From an uncultured Chloroflexota bacterium (GTDB lineage: Bacteria > Chloroflexota > Anaerolineae > Anaerolineales > Anaerolineaceae): a stretch of 23,831 bases of DNA. The position numbers were made by a program, and so were the translations under genes. The stretch spans positions 1 to 23,831 of the forward strand of contig CADBKS010000019.1 of assembly GCA_902795255.1 (NCBI GenBank), read 5' to 3'. This document shows, one piece after another, positions 1 through 7,223 of the stretch (the stretch's first letter is position 1; each line of letters opens with the position of its first letter). The notes below the pieces were generated by a model. That model saw only the letters and a list, made by a program, of their open reading frames with translations. It ran no database searches and was not told where the DNA came from.

Positions 1-1
1 C

Positions 2-295
2 GACCATATTACAGATTTTTCCAAGGTCGAAATGGGTGCTTTTCTTCCGTATACGGATTATCCGGTTTACCGGATCCCGAACACGGTCACGCGTTTTGAT
101 AATTCCTCGCAGGATTTTAAAATCAGATATGATGTGATCAGGGAAAATATGCTGTTCGACCTGCAACTTGATCCTGACCAGGAACATCCGATCCATGATG
201 AAACACTCGAAAAAGAGATGTGCCGAAAACTTGCAGAAGCCATGAAAATGTATGACAGTCCTGAAGAACAGTTCACCCGCTTGGGGCTGGAATAG
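2..295 (+). CDS. Sulfatase-family protein, C-terminal fragment cut by the window edge
   Basis: The reading frame is open from base 2, so the gene begins outside the window and only about 97 C-terminal residues are visible. The tail contains an MLFDLQLDPDQEHPIHD stretch followed by a short helix and an ERLGLE-like ending. This resembles the C-terminus of type I sulfatases, where the chain states its Leu-Phe-Asp-Leu-x-x-Asp-Pro motif before the last helix. The catalytic cysteine region and the metal ligands lie upstream and cannot be checked. A second, complete sulfatase follows on the same strand after 178 bases, which supports the assignment. The first in-window ATG (base 32) is probably an internal methionine. 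Other members of the alkaline phosphatase superfamily, such as phosphodiesterases, remain possible. Confidence 0.7.
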   Translation, partial: DHITDFSKVEMGAFLPYTDYPVYRIPNTVTRFDNSSQDFKIRYDVIRENMLFDLQLDPDQEHPIHDETLEKEMCRKLAEAMKMYDSPEEQFTRLGLE

Positions 296-300
296 TAAGA

Positions 301-320
301 AAAGCCTCCGGCTTTACAGT
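301..320 (+). terminator. Short hairpin just after the first sulfatase
   Basis: AAAGCC (301-306) and GGCTTT (310-315) form a 6-bp stem with a three-base loop, six bases after the stop codon. Only a weak T-rich tract (around 320-323) follows, so it is at best a weak terminator or an mRNA 3'-end stabiliser. Confidence 0.35.
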
Positions 321-346
321 TTCTGCTGTATGATTTAATAAATTGC

Positions 347-383
347 AGAAAGTGCTCATTATGGTAAATGAGCACTTTCTCTA
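347..383 (+). terminator. Perfect 14-bp hairpin between the two sulfatase genes
   Basis: AGAAAGTGCTCATT (347-360) is exactly complementary to 367-380, with a 6-base loop ATGGTA. The 3' arm ends in TTTCT but no long T-run follows. It may be a rho-independent terminator, an attenuator reducing transcription into the second sulfatase, or a 3'-end-protecting hairpin. The A-rich left flank and T-rich right arm would also let it act on the minus strand. Confidence 0.5.
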
Positions 384-473
384 TCCGGAATTCATGGAAC
401 AGCTTCCTGCCGCAAAACGCCATCCGTATCACATAAGAACAATGGCCTCCAGATCCTAAAAAGGGAATTTTTT

Positions 474-2006
474 ATGCCGAACAATATTCTACTTATCATG
501 ACAGATCAGCATCGGAACGACTATGTCGGTTACATGGGCAGCGGAAAAATCGAGACACCCAATATAGACCGAATTGCCGCAAAAGCATATTTTTCAAACT
601 GCATAACTCCCAATCCAATCTGTACCCCAGCCCGATGCTCACTGATTTCCGGCAGATATCCCCGCCAAATCGGTATGCTGACAATGTCCGGAGACTATTT
701 TCCACAGATCCCGACTTTTATGCAGGCACTAAAAAGGGCAGGATATAAAACCTACGGAATCGGGAAATATCACTATATGCATATGGGAGGCGTCAGTGTT
801 GCAAGAGGTCACGGATACGATCATACCGCGATGCGTCCTGAAATGAAAAAGCTCGGTTATGATTTTGTCTGGGAAACTGCAGGGAAACAGACAATGGTCC
901 CGAATTTCTGTGACTACGGGAAATATCTTAAAGAAAAAGGACTGCTGAAATCTTACCGTGACTTTGCTCTGGAGAGCGGTGGCATTAATGGTGATTCACC
1001 GGATCATAACTACGATAAGGCATTGCCATCTCCGCTTCCGGAAGAAGATTATATCGATAATGTAACAGCACGAATCGCTATCGAACAACTGTCTGCACAT
1101 CCGAAAAATTGTCCTTTTTATATGTTCATCTCTTTTTGCGGTCCGCACAAGCCTTATGATGCTCCCAAACGCTATCTTGACATGTTTCCGGAAGAAGAAT
1201 ACGGTGATTATATTTTGGAGCCCGGACAGTGTCTTTCTGATGAAGAGAAAAAAGTATTGTCACGGCAGCGGCGTTCTTACAAAGCAATGATCAGCCTTAT
1301 TGATGACCGAATAGGGGATATTCTCAGCCTGCTGAAAGAACGGGAGATGGATAAAAATACGATGGTCATTTTTGCATCAGACCATGGCGATATGCTCGGC
1401 GATCATTACCGGATCCAAAAGGGTGTTCCATGGAAGCAAGCCACCAATGTTCCTCTCGCTATATATGTTCCCGGATATCCGGTCATCGGCCGGAATCCGC
1501 ATCCTGTTCAGTTATTTGATGTCGCAGCAACAGTGCTGGACTACGCCGGAATTGACCCGGTCGAAGGTCTTAGCCGATCTTTTCCCGCCTATAACAACCT
1601 GATTCCTGCCCAATCGCTGCTTCCGGTACTCCAGGGAAAATGCGATAAAATCCGAAACTGGGCATACAGCGAATCGGATTTTACGGAAGAAGTCCATCCG
1701 TGGATAAACTTTGACGAAGTGCTTCTGTCCCGAGGAGCAAACGGAAAACGAAGCAACGGATGGAGAATGATCACAGATGAACGCTTTAAATATGTGAAAT
1801 ATCTTGGCTATGATGAACCCGGAACAGCCTATGAAGAGCTTTATGACCTTACATCAGATCCGAATGAATTAAAGAACATAATTGGGCTGCCGAAATATTC
1901 AGAAACAGTCCGGCTGGAGAGGGCACGTGCTGAATTTATCACAGACCATTACCCTCCTGCTCAATTATGCTGGGCGAATTCATTCTCAGATGGAGCTGAA
2001 AGCTGA
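474..2006 (+). CDS. Type I sulfatase (arylsulfatase / choline-sulfatase-like)
   Basis: This 510-residue protein probably hydrolyses sulfate esters, such as sulfated sugars or glycosaminoglycan fragments. The N-terminus has the metal-binding strand ILLIMTDQHRND (D11, Q12). The formylglycine motif C-T-P-A-R is at residues 50-54, so Cys50 would need oxidation by an anaerobic sulfatase-maturating enzyme (anSME) encoded elsewhere. A second metal site, ASDHGDMLGDH, lies around residue 300, and the C-terminus carries the LYDLTSDPNE motif typical of the family. Length is normal. No signal peptide is seen, so the enzyme looks cytoplasmic and probably acts on imported short sulfated substrates. The start is supported by AAGGGA at 461-466, seven bases upstream of the ATG. 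It sits in tandem with another sulfatase. Its codon usage is visibly more AT-rich than genes after 2.6 kb, which suggests a transferred catabolic locus. Substrate cannot be told from sequence. Confidence 0.9.
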   Translation: MPNNILLIMTDQHRNDYVGYMGSGKIETPNIDRIAAKAYFSNCITPNPICTPARCSLISGRYPRQIGMLTMSGDYFPQIPTFMQALKRAGYKTYGIGKYHYMHMGGVSVARGHGYDHTAMRPEMKKLGYDFVWETAGKQTMVPNFCDYGKYLKEKGLLKSYRDFALESGGINGDSPDHNYDKALPSPLPEEDYIDNVTARIAIEQLSAHPKNCPFYMFISFCGPHKPYDAPKRYLDMFPEEEYGDYILEPGQCLSDEEKKVLSRQRRSYKAMISLIDDRIGDILSLLKEREMDKNTMVIFASDHGDMLGDHYRIQKGVPWKQATNVPLAIYVPGYPVIGRNPHPVQLFDVAATVLDYAGIDPVEGLSRSFPAYNNLIPAQSLLPVLQGKCDKIRNWAYSESDFTEEVHPWINFDEVLLSRGANGKRSNGWRMITDERFKYVKYLGYDEPGTAYEELYDLTSDPNELKNIIGLPKYSETVRLERARAEFITDHYPPAQLCWANSFSDGAES

Positions 2007-2246
2007 TAAAAAGCCTTTCTTCATTATTGAAATCAACAGATACCCATCACCAAATCAAATAAGCTATCAAACCGTTACAAAATTCAAAGGGAGAGATGAA
2101 AATCAGTTACAGTGATGGTTCCTGACCGCCTCTTACAGACAGGCTTACGCTGCCGATACCACAAAGGTGCGGGGTTGTAAAGGGGCAACATTGCCGGTTT
2201 CTTTTTGTGCAGCGCTCTGCTATGATGCCTTTGAAAGGAAACGATC
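2007..2246. other. Intergenic spacer, nothing firm
   Basis: No convincing gene is seen. An ATG at 2096 with AGGGAGAG upstream opens a frame that stops after nine residues (MKISYSDGS), so it is either a decayed gene start or chance. Composition changes here from the AT-richer sulfatase block to the GC-richer region downstream. Confidence 0.3.
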
Positions 2247-2402
2247 ATGGCAGAAAACCTTATTTTTAAACACCCCTTCCCCGGCATGGACCCGGGCTTC
2301 GAACAGTTCTGCGGCATCAGCGAAATGGAATTTATTGAAAAGATCCGCGCCATCCGGACCGGCATGCAGCCCGCCGGTCCTGCAGACAAAACCGTCTCCT
2401 GA
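2247..2402 (+). CDS. Possible 51-residue protein, unrecognised
   Basis: The ATG is preceded by GAAAGGAA at 2233-2240, six bases upstream, which is a good ribosome binding site. The ORF runs 51 codons to TGA with codon choice resembling neighbouring real genes. The protein begins MAENLIFKHPFPGMDPGFEQ, is mildly acidic in the middle, and has no membrane segment, signal peptide or recognised motif. It has no close neighbour in the same transcription unit: the sulfatase ends 240 bases upstream and a promoter for the next gene starts 140 bases downstream. It may be a genuine small protein or the 5' remnant of a longer decayed gene. Overlapping longer ORFs in other frames at this place have no start signals and look like shadows. 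Function is unknown. Confidence 0.45.
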   Translation: MAENLIFKHPFPGMDPGFEQFCGISEMEFIEKIRAIRTGMQPAGPADKTVS

Positions 2403-2542
2403 TATACAGGCTCTCCGGCGAATTTTCCGGTATTTCCCATACCGAAAAATCAAACGCTCATCCGCGCAAAATGCCGCCGGCCCGCGAACCAGCGGACAGC
2501 CTCTTCTTTTCCGATATACGGTAATAATCACGGTCTCCGCAA

Positions 2543-2571
2543 TTGACAAAAGGTTCTTTTTTTTATATGAT
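2543..2571 (+). promoter_or_regulatory. Near-consensus sigma-A promoter for the flavoenzyme gene
   Basis: TTGACA (2543-2548) and TATGAT (2566-2571) are separated by exactly 17 bases. This matches the housekeeping consensus except for one -10 base. The start of transcription would be near 2578, giving a leader of about 55 bases before the ATG at 2634. The spacer is very T-rich. Confidence 0.8.
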
Positions 2572-2633
2572 TAATCTGTTGGAAAGTCGTATCGCAATTA
2601 TTTTAGCGTCTTATCAGAAAGAGAGGAAATGTT

Positions 2634-4562
2634 ATGCGGCTCAATAAACTGTTGTCACACGGTATGATCGGGACAATGGAACTGAAGAACCGGTTTGTCG
2701 TCCCGCCGATGGGCAGCAACTTCGGCACCTATGAGGGGATGGTCACGGATGAAATGATCGCCTACTACCAACGCCGCGCAGAAGGCGGCTTCGGGCTGAT
2801 CATCATCGAAGTCACCGCAGTCGACCGCAAAGGGAAAGCGATCGTGAACGAAGTCGGGCTGTGGGATGATTCCCAGATCCCGGGCTTCACCCGTCTTGTG
2901 GAAGCCATCCATGAGGCCGGAGCCAAAGTTGTTATCCAGCTCCATCATGCCGGGCGCCAGTCGGTCCCCCCGTATATTTTCAATGAAATGCCGGAAGCTC
3001 CTTCAAGAGTCGCATGCCCGATGCTGAATTTTCCTCCCCAGGCCATGAGCAACGAGAGAGTCTGGGAAGTGATCGATGAATTCGGCGACGCCGCTGTGCG
3101 CGCCAAAAAAGCCGGCGCGGACGGCGTGGAAGTCCACGGTGCGCACGGCTATCTCGTCGCGCAGTTCATGTCCCCGCACGCCAATAAGCGCACGGATGAA
3201 TTCGGCGGCGATTTCTTCGGCCGCATGAAATTCCCGCAGGAGATCTTCAAAAACATCCGGTCAAAAGTCGGCCGCCAGTATCCGCTGCTTTTCCGTTTCG
3301 GCTATGATGAAAAAGTCAACGGCGGACGGACTCTGGAAGAGTCGGTGATGGTCGCCCGCATGGCGGAAGCCTCCGGCGTGGACGCGCTGGATATTTCCAT
3401 CATGACCTACGGCTCCCTGCCGTATATGAGTGCACCCCCGGCAATGCCGCACGGGTTCAACCAGTTCCCGACCAAATTCATCAAGAAAGCGGTCTCCATC
3501 CCGGTCATCTCCGTGGGCCGCTATGAACCTGCCATCGCGGAAAGCGCCCTGCTGAACCGCTGCGCGGATTTCATCAGCTTCGGCCGTGAATCTATCGCCG
3601 ACCCGGACCTGCCGATCAAGGTCGCCGAACAGCGCTATGAAGAGATCCTCCCCTGCATCGGCTGCACGCAGTCCTGCCTGGGCTACCTCAACGCCGGAGG
3701 CACGATCCGCTGTCTGGTCAACCCGCTCACCGGCATGGACCTCAAAGCCGATATGAGCCCGGCCGCCGAACCGAAGAAGGTCCTGGTTGCCGGCGCCGGC
3801 CCTGCCGGCCTGGTCGCCGCATGGCTGGCCGCGAAGAAGGGCCATCAGGTCGTTCTCGCTGAAAAGTCATCCGAGCTCGGCGGACAGTTCCGCCTGGCAT
3901 CCGTCCCGCCCTGCAAGCAGGACATCGCGACCGCGCTGCGCTCCTACATCAACCACTGCAAAAAGCATGGTGTCGATATCCGCCCGAACACCGAGGTCAA
4001 TGAAGCGCTGATCAGAGAGATCGACCCGGATACCGTGATCCTCGCGACCGGCGGCACCCCGCTGCACATCAATCTGCCGGGCATTGACGGCGAAAACGTT
4101 ATGGACGCTGTCGACGTGCTGGACAACACCAAACTGCCGGGGAACCGCGTGCTGGTGATCGGCGGCGGTATGACCGGCGTCGAAACCGCCGACTACATGG
4201 CCGAACACGGCAAAGCCGTCACGATCGTGGAAATGCGCCCGGATATCGCCCTGGATGAAGCAGCCGCTCCGCGCTTCTTCCTCATTCCGCGGCTGAAGGA
4301 ACACGGCGTGAACTGGGAAGTCAACGCCACGGTCAAAGAGATCCTGCCCGACGGCGTGATCTATGAACAGAACGGCGAAGAGCACCGGCTGTCCGGCTAC
4401 GACACCATCGTGCTGGCCCTTGGTGTCCGCTCATACAACCCGCTGGAAGAGACAGTGAAAGCCATGGGCAAACAGGCGATCGTCATCGGCGATGCCGCAA
4501 AACCCGCCCCGGCCAACAAAGCGACGGAATCCGCACTCAACGCAGTGCTGAGCATCGCTTAA
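2634..4562 (+). CDS. Old-yellow-enzyme family FMN/FAD/4Fe-4S oxidoreductase (2,4-dienoyl-CoA reductase / enoate reductase type)
   Basis: This 642-residue enzyme has the layout of E. coli FadH and clostridial enoate reductases. An FMN-binding TIM barrel occupies about residues 1-370, with HHAGRQ and the active-site HGAHGYLVAQF segment. A 4Fe-4S cluster follows, with cysteines 341, 344, 348 and 360 (C-x2-C-x3-C-x11-C). The C-terminal FAD/NAD(P) module has two Rossmann motifs, GAGPAGL near residue 387 and GGGMTGVE near 508. Such enzymes pass electrons from NAD(P)H through FAD and Fe-S to FMN and reduce activated C=C bonds. The start is fixed by GAGAGG at 2621-2626. A strong promoter lies upstream and a terminator directly downstream, so it is monocistronic. 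The substrate (dienoyl-CoA, enoate, bile-acid or other enone) cannot be deduced; bile-acid enzymes BaiCD/BaiH share this architecture, but no bai neighbours are present. Confidence 0.9.
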   Translation: MRLNKLLSHGMIGTMELKNRFVVPPMGSNFGTYEGMVTDEMIAYYQRRAEGGFGLIIIEVTAVDRKGKAIVNEVGLWDDSQIPGFTRLVEAIHEAGAKVVIQLHHAGRQSVPPYIFNEMPEAPSRVACPMLNFPPQAMSNERVWEVIDEFGDAAVRAKKAGADGVEVHGAHGYLVAQFMSPHANKRTDEFGGDFFGRMKFPQEIFKNIRSKVGRQYPLLFRFGYDEKVNGGRTLEESVMVARMAEASGVDALDISIMTYGSLPYMSAPPAMPHGFNQFPTKFIKKAVSIPVISVGRYEPAIAESALLNRCADFISFGRESIADPDLPIKVAEQRYEEILPCIGCTQSCLGYLNAGGTIRCLVNPLTGMDLKADMSPAAEPKKVLVAGAGPAGLVAAWLAAKKGHQVVLAEKSSELGGQFRLASVPPCKQDIATALRSYINHCKKHGVDIRPNTEVNEALIREIDPDTVILATGGTPLHINLPGIDGENVMDAVDVLDNTKLPGNRVLVIGGGMTGVETADYMAEHGKAVTIVEMRPDIALDEAAAPRFFLIPRLKEHGVNWEVNATVKEILPDGVIYEQNGEEHRLSGYDTIVLALGVRSYNPLEETVKAMGKQAIVIGDAAKPAPANKATESALNAVLSIA

Positions 4563-4583
4563 GACACATTGTATCAATATCAG

Positions 4584-4616
4584 GGAGGACAGCGCGAAAC
4601 GCGCTGTCCTCCTTTT
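4584..4616 (+). terminator. Rho-independent terminator of the flavoenzyme gene
   Basis: A perfect 13-bp stem (4584-4596 with 4600-4612) with an AAA loop is followed by TTTT, 21 bases after the stop codon. It is a strong, GC-rich terminator. Confidence 0.9.
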
Positions 4617-4619
4617 CAT

Positions 4620-4944
4620 ACAGGGGCGCACTTTAATGTGCACATGGCAATCGGAAGAGATTGCTTCGCAGGGCGCGGCCCGATTGTTCGTGTTTTTGCA
4701 TAAGCTGCTTGCCGCGCCCAGTTTAATTTAGCCGGGGCCGATCGGGCTGGCCTGGCGGCCACCCGTCGGCCCCGGCGCCCCCATTATTGCGTCAGGATCG
4801 ACAGAATTGTTGTACCGACTTGGCATTATGACGAACCAACTGACCGAGTCGCAGCTGTCTTTCAGCTAAAGCTCTGCGGCTCCACCTGGTTAGCAGTTGG
4901 TTTCCTATAATAGAATAAAAAAAGCACCTTCGGGTGCTTTTTTT
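4620..4944 (+). ncRNA. Candidate structured non-coding RNA, family not recognised
   Basis: No plausible ORF occupies this interval, yet it contains many exact inverted repeats. They are 4647-4652/4659-4664 (6 bp) and 4671-4679/4711-4719 (9 bp). Next come 4731-4741/4766-4776 (11 bp, continued inside by 4743-4746/4762-4765 and 4748-4752/4757-4761 to a TGGC loop). Last are 4790-4794/4829-4833 (5 bp), 4834-4842/4894-4902 (9 bp) and, nested in that, 4846-4854/4874-4882 (9 bp with one G-U). The G-U pair (T4849 with G4879) would be an A-C mismatch on the other strand, favouring plus-strand transcription. The last element is a U-rich terminator at 4917-4944. The 5' boundary and promoter are unclear; readthrough from the flavoenzyme promoter is possible. 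It lacks the diagnostic sequences I know for tmRNA, RNase P RNA, SRP RNA and T-boxes. Clostridial classes such as raiA RNA should be tested. Confidence 0.6.
4917..4944. terminator. Bidirectional terminator
   Basis: Seven A, GCACC, loop TTCG, GGTGC, seven T. The symmetrical A- and T-runs let it end both the plus-strand RNA candidate and the minus-strand heat-shock operon, whose last gene stops 15 bases away. Confidence 0.93.
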
Positions 4945-4958
4945 ATTGCGTTTTTACG

Positions 4959-5876
4959 TTATTTCCTGAATGACATCGCCACCCAGTCTTTTACCTGCAT
5001 GCGCTCGATGAAGGTCAGGCCTTTGGATTCCGCCATCTTGCGGACTTTTTCTTCCTGATCCTCAAGGATCCCGCTCAGGCAGAGGATGCCGCCGGGTTCC
5101 ACCAGATCCGCCATACCGACATCAAAAAGCATCAGCAGGATCGGGGCCAGGATATTCGCCAGGACCAGCGGAGCGGTTTTGATGCTGCATTCATCCTTCA
5201 GGATCTCCGCCACGGAGCCCTGATAGAACTCGCATTTGTCCAGCACATCGTTGCGGGCAGCGTTCTCACGGCTGTTCTTCATGGATTCCGGATCGATATC
5301 CACCCCGAGCGCGTGTTTCGCGCCCAACAGGATCGAACCGATCGAAAGGATCCCGGAACCGCAGCCGACATCGATCACGTTGATGCCCGGCTGAACATAT
5401 TCTTCCGCGAGCGCCAGGCACAGCTGGGTCGTCGGATGCGTACCGGTACCGAACGCCATGCTCGGATCGATCTTCACGGCGATCCGGTCCGGATCTTCCT
5501 GTTCGATCCAGGCCGGCAGGATCAGCATCTTTTTCCCGATCAGGATCGGACGGTAGAATTTCTTCCAGGAAGCCATCCAGTCTTCGTCCTCGATGACCTT
5601 AAATTCCGGTTCGGGGATCTCCGTGATGCAGCCGAGGTGCCACAGGGCCTGGGAGATCTGGGATTTCTTTTCCTCGACCTCGTCATCCATTGGCAGATAG
5701 CCGTACACATGGCAGGGGCCGAAAGGCGTACCGATGTCTTCCGCGTCATTATAATCCATGCCGCGTTCGACGACCACGCCGTTTTCCGCAAAACGGGAAA
5801 GCACTTCGGCAACAGCCTCCGCGATCTCATTATCGACCGTCAGGCTGACTTCCAGCCAACTGTTATTAGTCTCCAT
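4959..5876 (-). CDS. prmA: Ribosomal protein L11 methyltransferase
   Basis: The 305-residue product trimethylates ribosomal protein L11 using S-adenosylmethionine. The N-terminal third is the small L11-binding domain, followed by a linker with the conserved EDEDWMASWKKFYRP segment. The Rossmann methyltransferase domain carries FGTGTHPTT and the SAM motif DVGCGSGILSIG, then the acidic GVDIDPES strand and the LANILAPIL motif that replaces NPPY in this family. Length is standard. The ATG lies inside the 3' end of dnaJ (11-base overlap) with AGAGGT just upstream, so translation is probably coupled. Position after dnaJ is the usual Bacillota arrangement, where rsmE often follows; here a terminator follows instead. 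Expression should follow the CIRCE-controlled operon. Confidence 0.96.
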   Translation of the reverse strand: METNNSWLEVSLTVDNEIAEAVAEVLSRFAENGVVVERGMDYNDAEDIGTPFGPCHVYGYLPMDDEVEEKKSQISQALWHLGCITEIPEPEFKVIEDEDWMASWKKFYRPILIGKKMLILPAWIEQEDPDRIAVKIDPSMAFGTGTHPTTQLCLALAEEYVQPGINVIDVGCGSGILSIGSILLGAKHALGVDIDPESMKNSRENAARNDVLDKCEFYQGSVAEILKDECSIKTAPLVLANILAPILLMLFDVGMADLVEPGGILCLSGILEDQEEKVRKMAESKGLTFIERMQVKDWVAMSFRK

Positions 5877-7020
5877 TGATAACCTCTTTCAGCCTGTCCC
5901 AGAATGAAGTTTTGCTTGCAGCATTGGTCTCCGTACCGAGAGAGACCGCCAGTTTTTCGAGCAGTTCGCGCTGTTCCGCGGTAAGGTTTGTCGGCGTAAC
6001 GACATCCACGATCACCTTCTGGTCGCCGCGGGTACCGCCGCGCAGGGCGGGAACACCCTTGCCTTTCATCGTGATGATCTTGCCCGGCTGTGTTCCGGCG
6101 GGGATGCGGATCTTTTCCTTGCCGTCCACGGTCGGCACTTCGATCTCCGCGCCAAGCGCTGCCTGCGCGATATTGATCTTCATATCCAGATGGATATCGT
6201 TTTCATATCTGCGGAAAAACGGATGTTCCGCCACGCTTACTTCGATATACAGGTCACCGTTCGGTCCGTTGTTTGAACCGGGCTGGCCTTCACCGGACAT
6301 GCGGATGCGGGTGCCGTTATCCACACCGGCAGGGACCGCGACGATCTTTTTGACCGTCTTGCGTTCGATGCCGCGCCCGCGGCACTGCGAACAGGGTGTC
6401 GGAATGGTTTCGCCGGTCCCGTTGCAGGTCGGGCAGGTCGTCACCTGGACCATGGACCCGAAAACAGTCTGGCGGGTGGTCTTGACTTCACCGGTCCCGC
6501 CGCAGTTTTTGCACTTTTCCTTCTTTGTACCGGGTTCCGCACCGGTCCCGCCGCATTTGGTACATTTTTCGTCACGGCTGAAGATGATCTCTTTATCCGC
6601 GCCGAAAACAGCCTCCTCGAATTTCAGCTTGACCGTCGTCTGCAGGTCGGCTCCGCGCCGGGGGGCATTTCTGCGGGAAGAGGAACTGTAGTTCCTGCCG
6701 CTGAACCCGCCGAAGCCACCGAACCCGCCGAAAAGATCGCCGAGAATATCGGAAAAATCGATGGTGCTGTAATCAAATCCGGCTCCGCCCATCCCGCTGA
6801 CACCGGCCTTGCCGTAACGGTCATACGCCTCGCGTTTGTCCGGGTCGGAAAGGACCTGGTAGGCTTCATTGATCTCCTTAAAGCGGTCTTCCGCCCCGGG
6901 TTCCTTGTTGACGTCCGGATGGTATTTGCGGACCAGCTGGCGGAATGCGCTTTTCAGCTCATCCTCGGTAGCGGTCTTGCTGACGCCTAAAATTTCATAA
7001 TAGTCGCGTTCTTCTGCCAT
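5866..7020 (-). CDS. dnaJ: Chaperone protein DnaJ (Hsp40)
   Basis: This 384-residue type I DnaJ stimulates the DnaK ATPase and delivers unfolded substrates. The J domain covers residues 1-70 with HPD at 34-36. A glycine/phenylalanine-rich linker follows, with repeated GGFGGF. The zinc domain has four CxxCxGxG repeats (CTKCGGTG, CKNCGGTG, CPTCNGTG, CSQCRGRG), and then come the two beta-barrel substrate domains. All key residues are intact. The ATG is preceded by AGGAGA on the minus strand. A 203-base spacer separates it from dnaK and contains several hairpins that may adjust DnaJ output relative to DnaK. It overlaps prmA by 11 bases. Confidence 0.97.
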   Translation of the reverse strand: MAEERDYYEILGVSKTATEDELKSAFRQLVRKYHPDVNKEPGAEDRFKEINEAYQVLSDPDKREAYDRYGKAGVSGMGGAGFDYSTIDFSDILGDLFGGFGGFGGFSGRNYSSSSRRNAPRRGADLQTTVKLKFEEAVFGADKEIIFSRDEKCTKCGGTGAEPGTKKEKCKNCGGTGEVKTTRQTVFGSMVQVTTCPTCNGTGETIPTPCSQCRGRGIERKTVKKIVAVPAGVDNGTRIRMSGEGQPGSNNGPNGDLYIEVSVAEHPFFRRYENDIHLDMKINIAQAALGAEIEVPTVDGKEKIRIPAGTQPGKIITMKGKGVPALRGGTRGDQKVIVDVVTPTNLTAEQRELLEKLAVSLGTETNAASKTSFWDRLKEVINGD

Positions 7021-7037
7021 CAGCTAAAAACTTTTCT

Positions 7038-7088
7038 CCTGATCAGGCACCGTACAGTTTTTCAAAGCCTGTACGGCTTTCCGTACGG
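7038..7088 (-). promoter_or_regulatory. Overlapping alternative hairpins in the dnaJ leader
   Basis: In the dnaK-dnaJ transcript the segment 7076-7069 can pair either with the upstream 7088-7081 (8 bp with one G-U, 4-base loop) or with the downstream 7057-7050 (8 bp perfect, 11-base loop). These two pairings exclude each other. Further down, CCTGATCAGG (7038-7047) is self-complementary and touches the dnaJ ribosome binding site AGGAG. This could set dnaJ translation; it is inference from pairing alone. Confidence 0.4.
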
Positions 7089-7164
7089 CAGCTCACCCGG
7101 GACCTTTCATAGATCTGTCCGGCCCGGCATACTGAGCCTGTCAACTTTTCTGTCTCTAAACAAC

Positions 7165-7199
7165 GTAACGGAACAGGTCCTTTCGGACTGTTCCGTTAC
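7165..7199 (-). terminator. Hairpin between dnaK and dnaJ (attenuator or processing site)
   Basis: GTAACGGAACA (from 7165) pairs with TGTTCCGTTAC, continued by GTCC/GGAC after one bulged base, closing on a TTTC loop. This is about 15 bp in all, 25 bases after the dnaK stop codon. On the minus strand only a poor T-rich tract follows, so partial readthrough into dnaJ is expected. The hairpin could equally protect the dnaK mRNA 3' end. Confidence 0.6.
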
Positions 7200-7223
7200 T
7201 GATTTTACCTGATTTTCAGCACA

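Noticed and set aside
2096..2125. Nine-codon ORF MKISYSDGS
   Set aside because: It has a good ribosome binding site but stops at once; no leader-peptide features such as a following terminator/antiterminator were found.
2167..2574. 135-codon ORF across the spacer before the flavoenzyme
   Set aside because: No ribosome binding site, a proline/serine-rich random-looking product, and it runs through the flavoenzyme promoter.
4646..4658. Short repeat CAATCGGAAGA at about 4648, 11070 and 18539
   Set aside because: Matches of 11 to 13 bases are expected by chance several times in 24 kb, and the three contexts are unrelated.
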